Source: Pseudarthrobacter sp. PS3-L1
GTDB taxonomy: Bacteria; Actinomycetota; Actinomycetes; Actinomycetales; Micrococcaceae
NCBI RefSeq assembly: GCF_030063285.1
Contig: NZ_JASISU010000001.1
Location: 434,001 to 498,000 of the forward strand
Reading direction: 5' to 3'
Length of the DNA: 64,000 nucleotides
Shown one piece after another: positions 63,956 to 64,000 of the stretch (its first letter is position 1; every line of letters starts with the position of its first letter). The notes below the pieces were generated by a model. It ran no database searches. It worked only from the letters and a program-made list of their open reading frames with translations, and had not been told where the DNA came from. Position numbers and translations under genes: made by a program.

Positions 63956-64000
63956 ATGAATAGGAAGCCACCACAGCAGGACGTCAACGAAGATGACCTT
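63956..64000 (+). CDS. 5' end of an unidentified gene cut by the window edge
   Basis: Fifteen codons (MNRKPPQQDVNEDDL) remain open to the last base. The start resembles that of actinobacterial FdhF/YdeP-type molybdopterin oxidoreductases (xPPxxDVxEEDL), which would suit the cofactor genes just upstream. Fifteen residues are too few to be sure. Confidence 0.45.
   Translation, partial: MNRKPPQQDVNEDDL

Overview
The window comes from a high-GC, single-membrane actinobacterium. It most resembles a motile member of the Micrococcaceae (Arthrobacter/Pseudarthrobacter type). The signs are the GC-rich coding bias, GTG and TTG starts, a solitary CIRCE-controlled groEL, a WXG100 protein, DUF3263 and DUF3027 proteins, an XPB-type helicase, c-di-AMP riboswitches before cell-wall hydrolases, and a flagellar locus without P- or L-ring genes. 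The genus is inferred from gene content, not from any search.

Bases 1-24849 are almost entirely a flagellar locus, mostly in one orientation with 4-base start/stop overlaps. It runs flgB-flgC-fliE-fliF-fliG-fliH-fliI-fliJ, a NlpC/P60 hydrolase, fliK-flgD-flgE, a membrane GGDEF-EAL protein, flbD-motA-motB-fliM-fliN-fliO-fliP-fliQ-fliR-flhB-flhA, a FlhF-like gene and csrA. A FlgN-like gene on the minus strand and a FliA/WhiG-type sigma factor close it. Flagellin, hook-associated, fliW and chemotaxis genes are not in the window. fliL is missing from its usual place between motB and fliM. The FlhF-like protein has lost its GTPase P-loop, and FliM lacks the N-terminal CheY-binding peptide.

Bases 25008-34269 hold dps with a strong terminator, and a divergent MFS exporter/TetR pair around a palindromic operator. 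A tandem glycine riboswitch follows, ahead of gcvP-gcvT-gcvH-sdaA, which would degrade glycine and route serine to pyruvate. Bases 34291-42576 carry tspO, a FemABX-type ligase, a ThrE-type exporter, a siderophore-interacting protein with an iron-repressor box, ung, a DUF3263 gene, a LytR_C protein and CIRCE-groEL.

Bases 42623-56559 carry an orphan sugar-binding lipoprotein with a LacI-type palindrome, an RNase HI fused to a DUF4440-like domain, a WXG100 protein, a two-component system and a DUF427 gene. After these come a translationally coupled small protein plus degenerate FHA protein, an XPB-like helicase with a large helicase-associated partner, a cold-shock protein, a DUF3027 gene and serC.

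Bases 56840-64000 carry a DtxR-family regulator, then three secreted cell-wall hydrolase genes (M23, NlpC/P60 and a NlpC/P60-like paralogue). Two separate ydaO-type c-di-AMP riboswitches precede the first two. An HNH nuclease and a molybdenum cofactor operon (mobA-like, DUF6457, moeA) follow, and the window ends 15 codons into another gene. No tRNA, rRNA, CRISPR array, insertion sequence or prophage was recognised.
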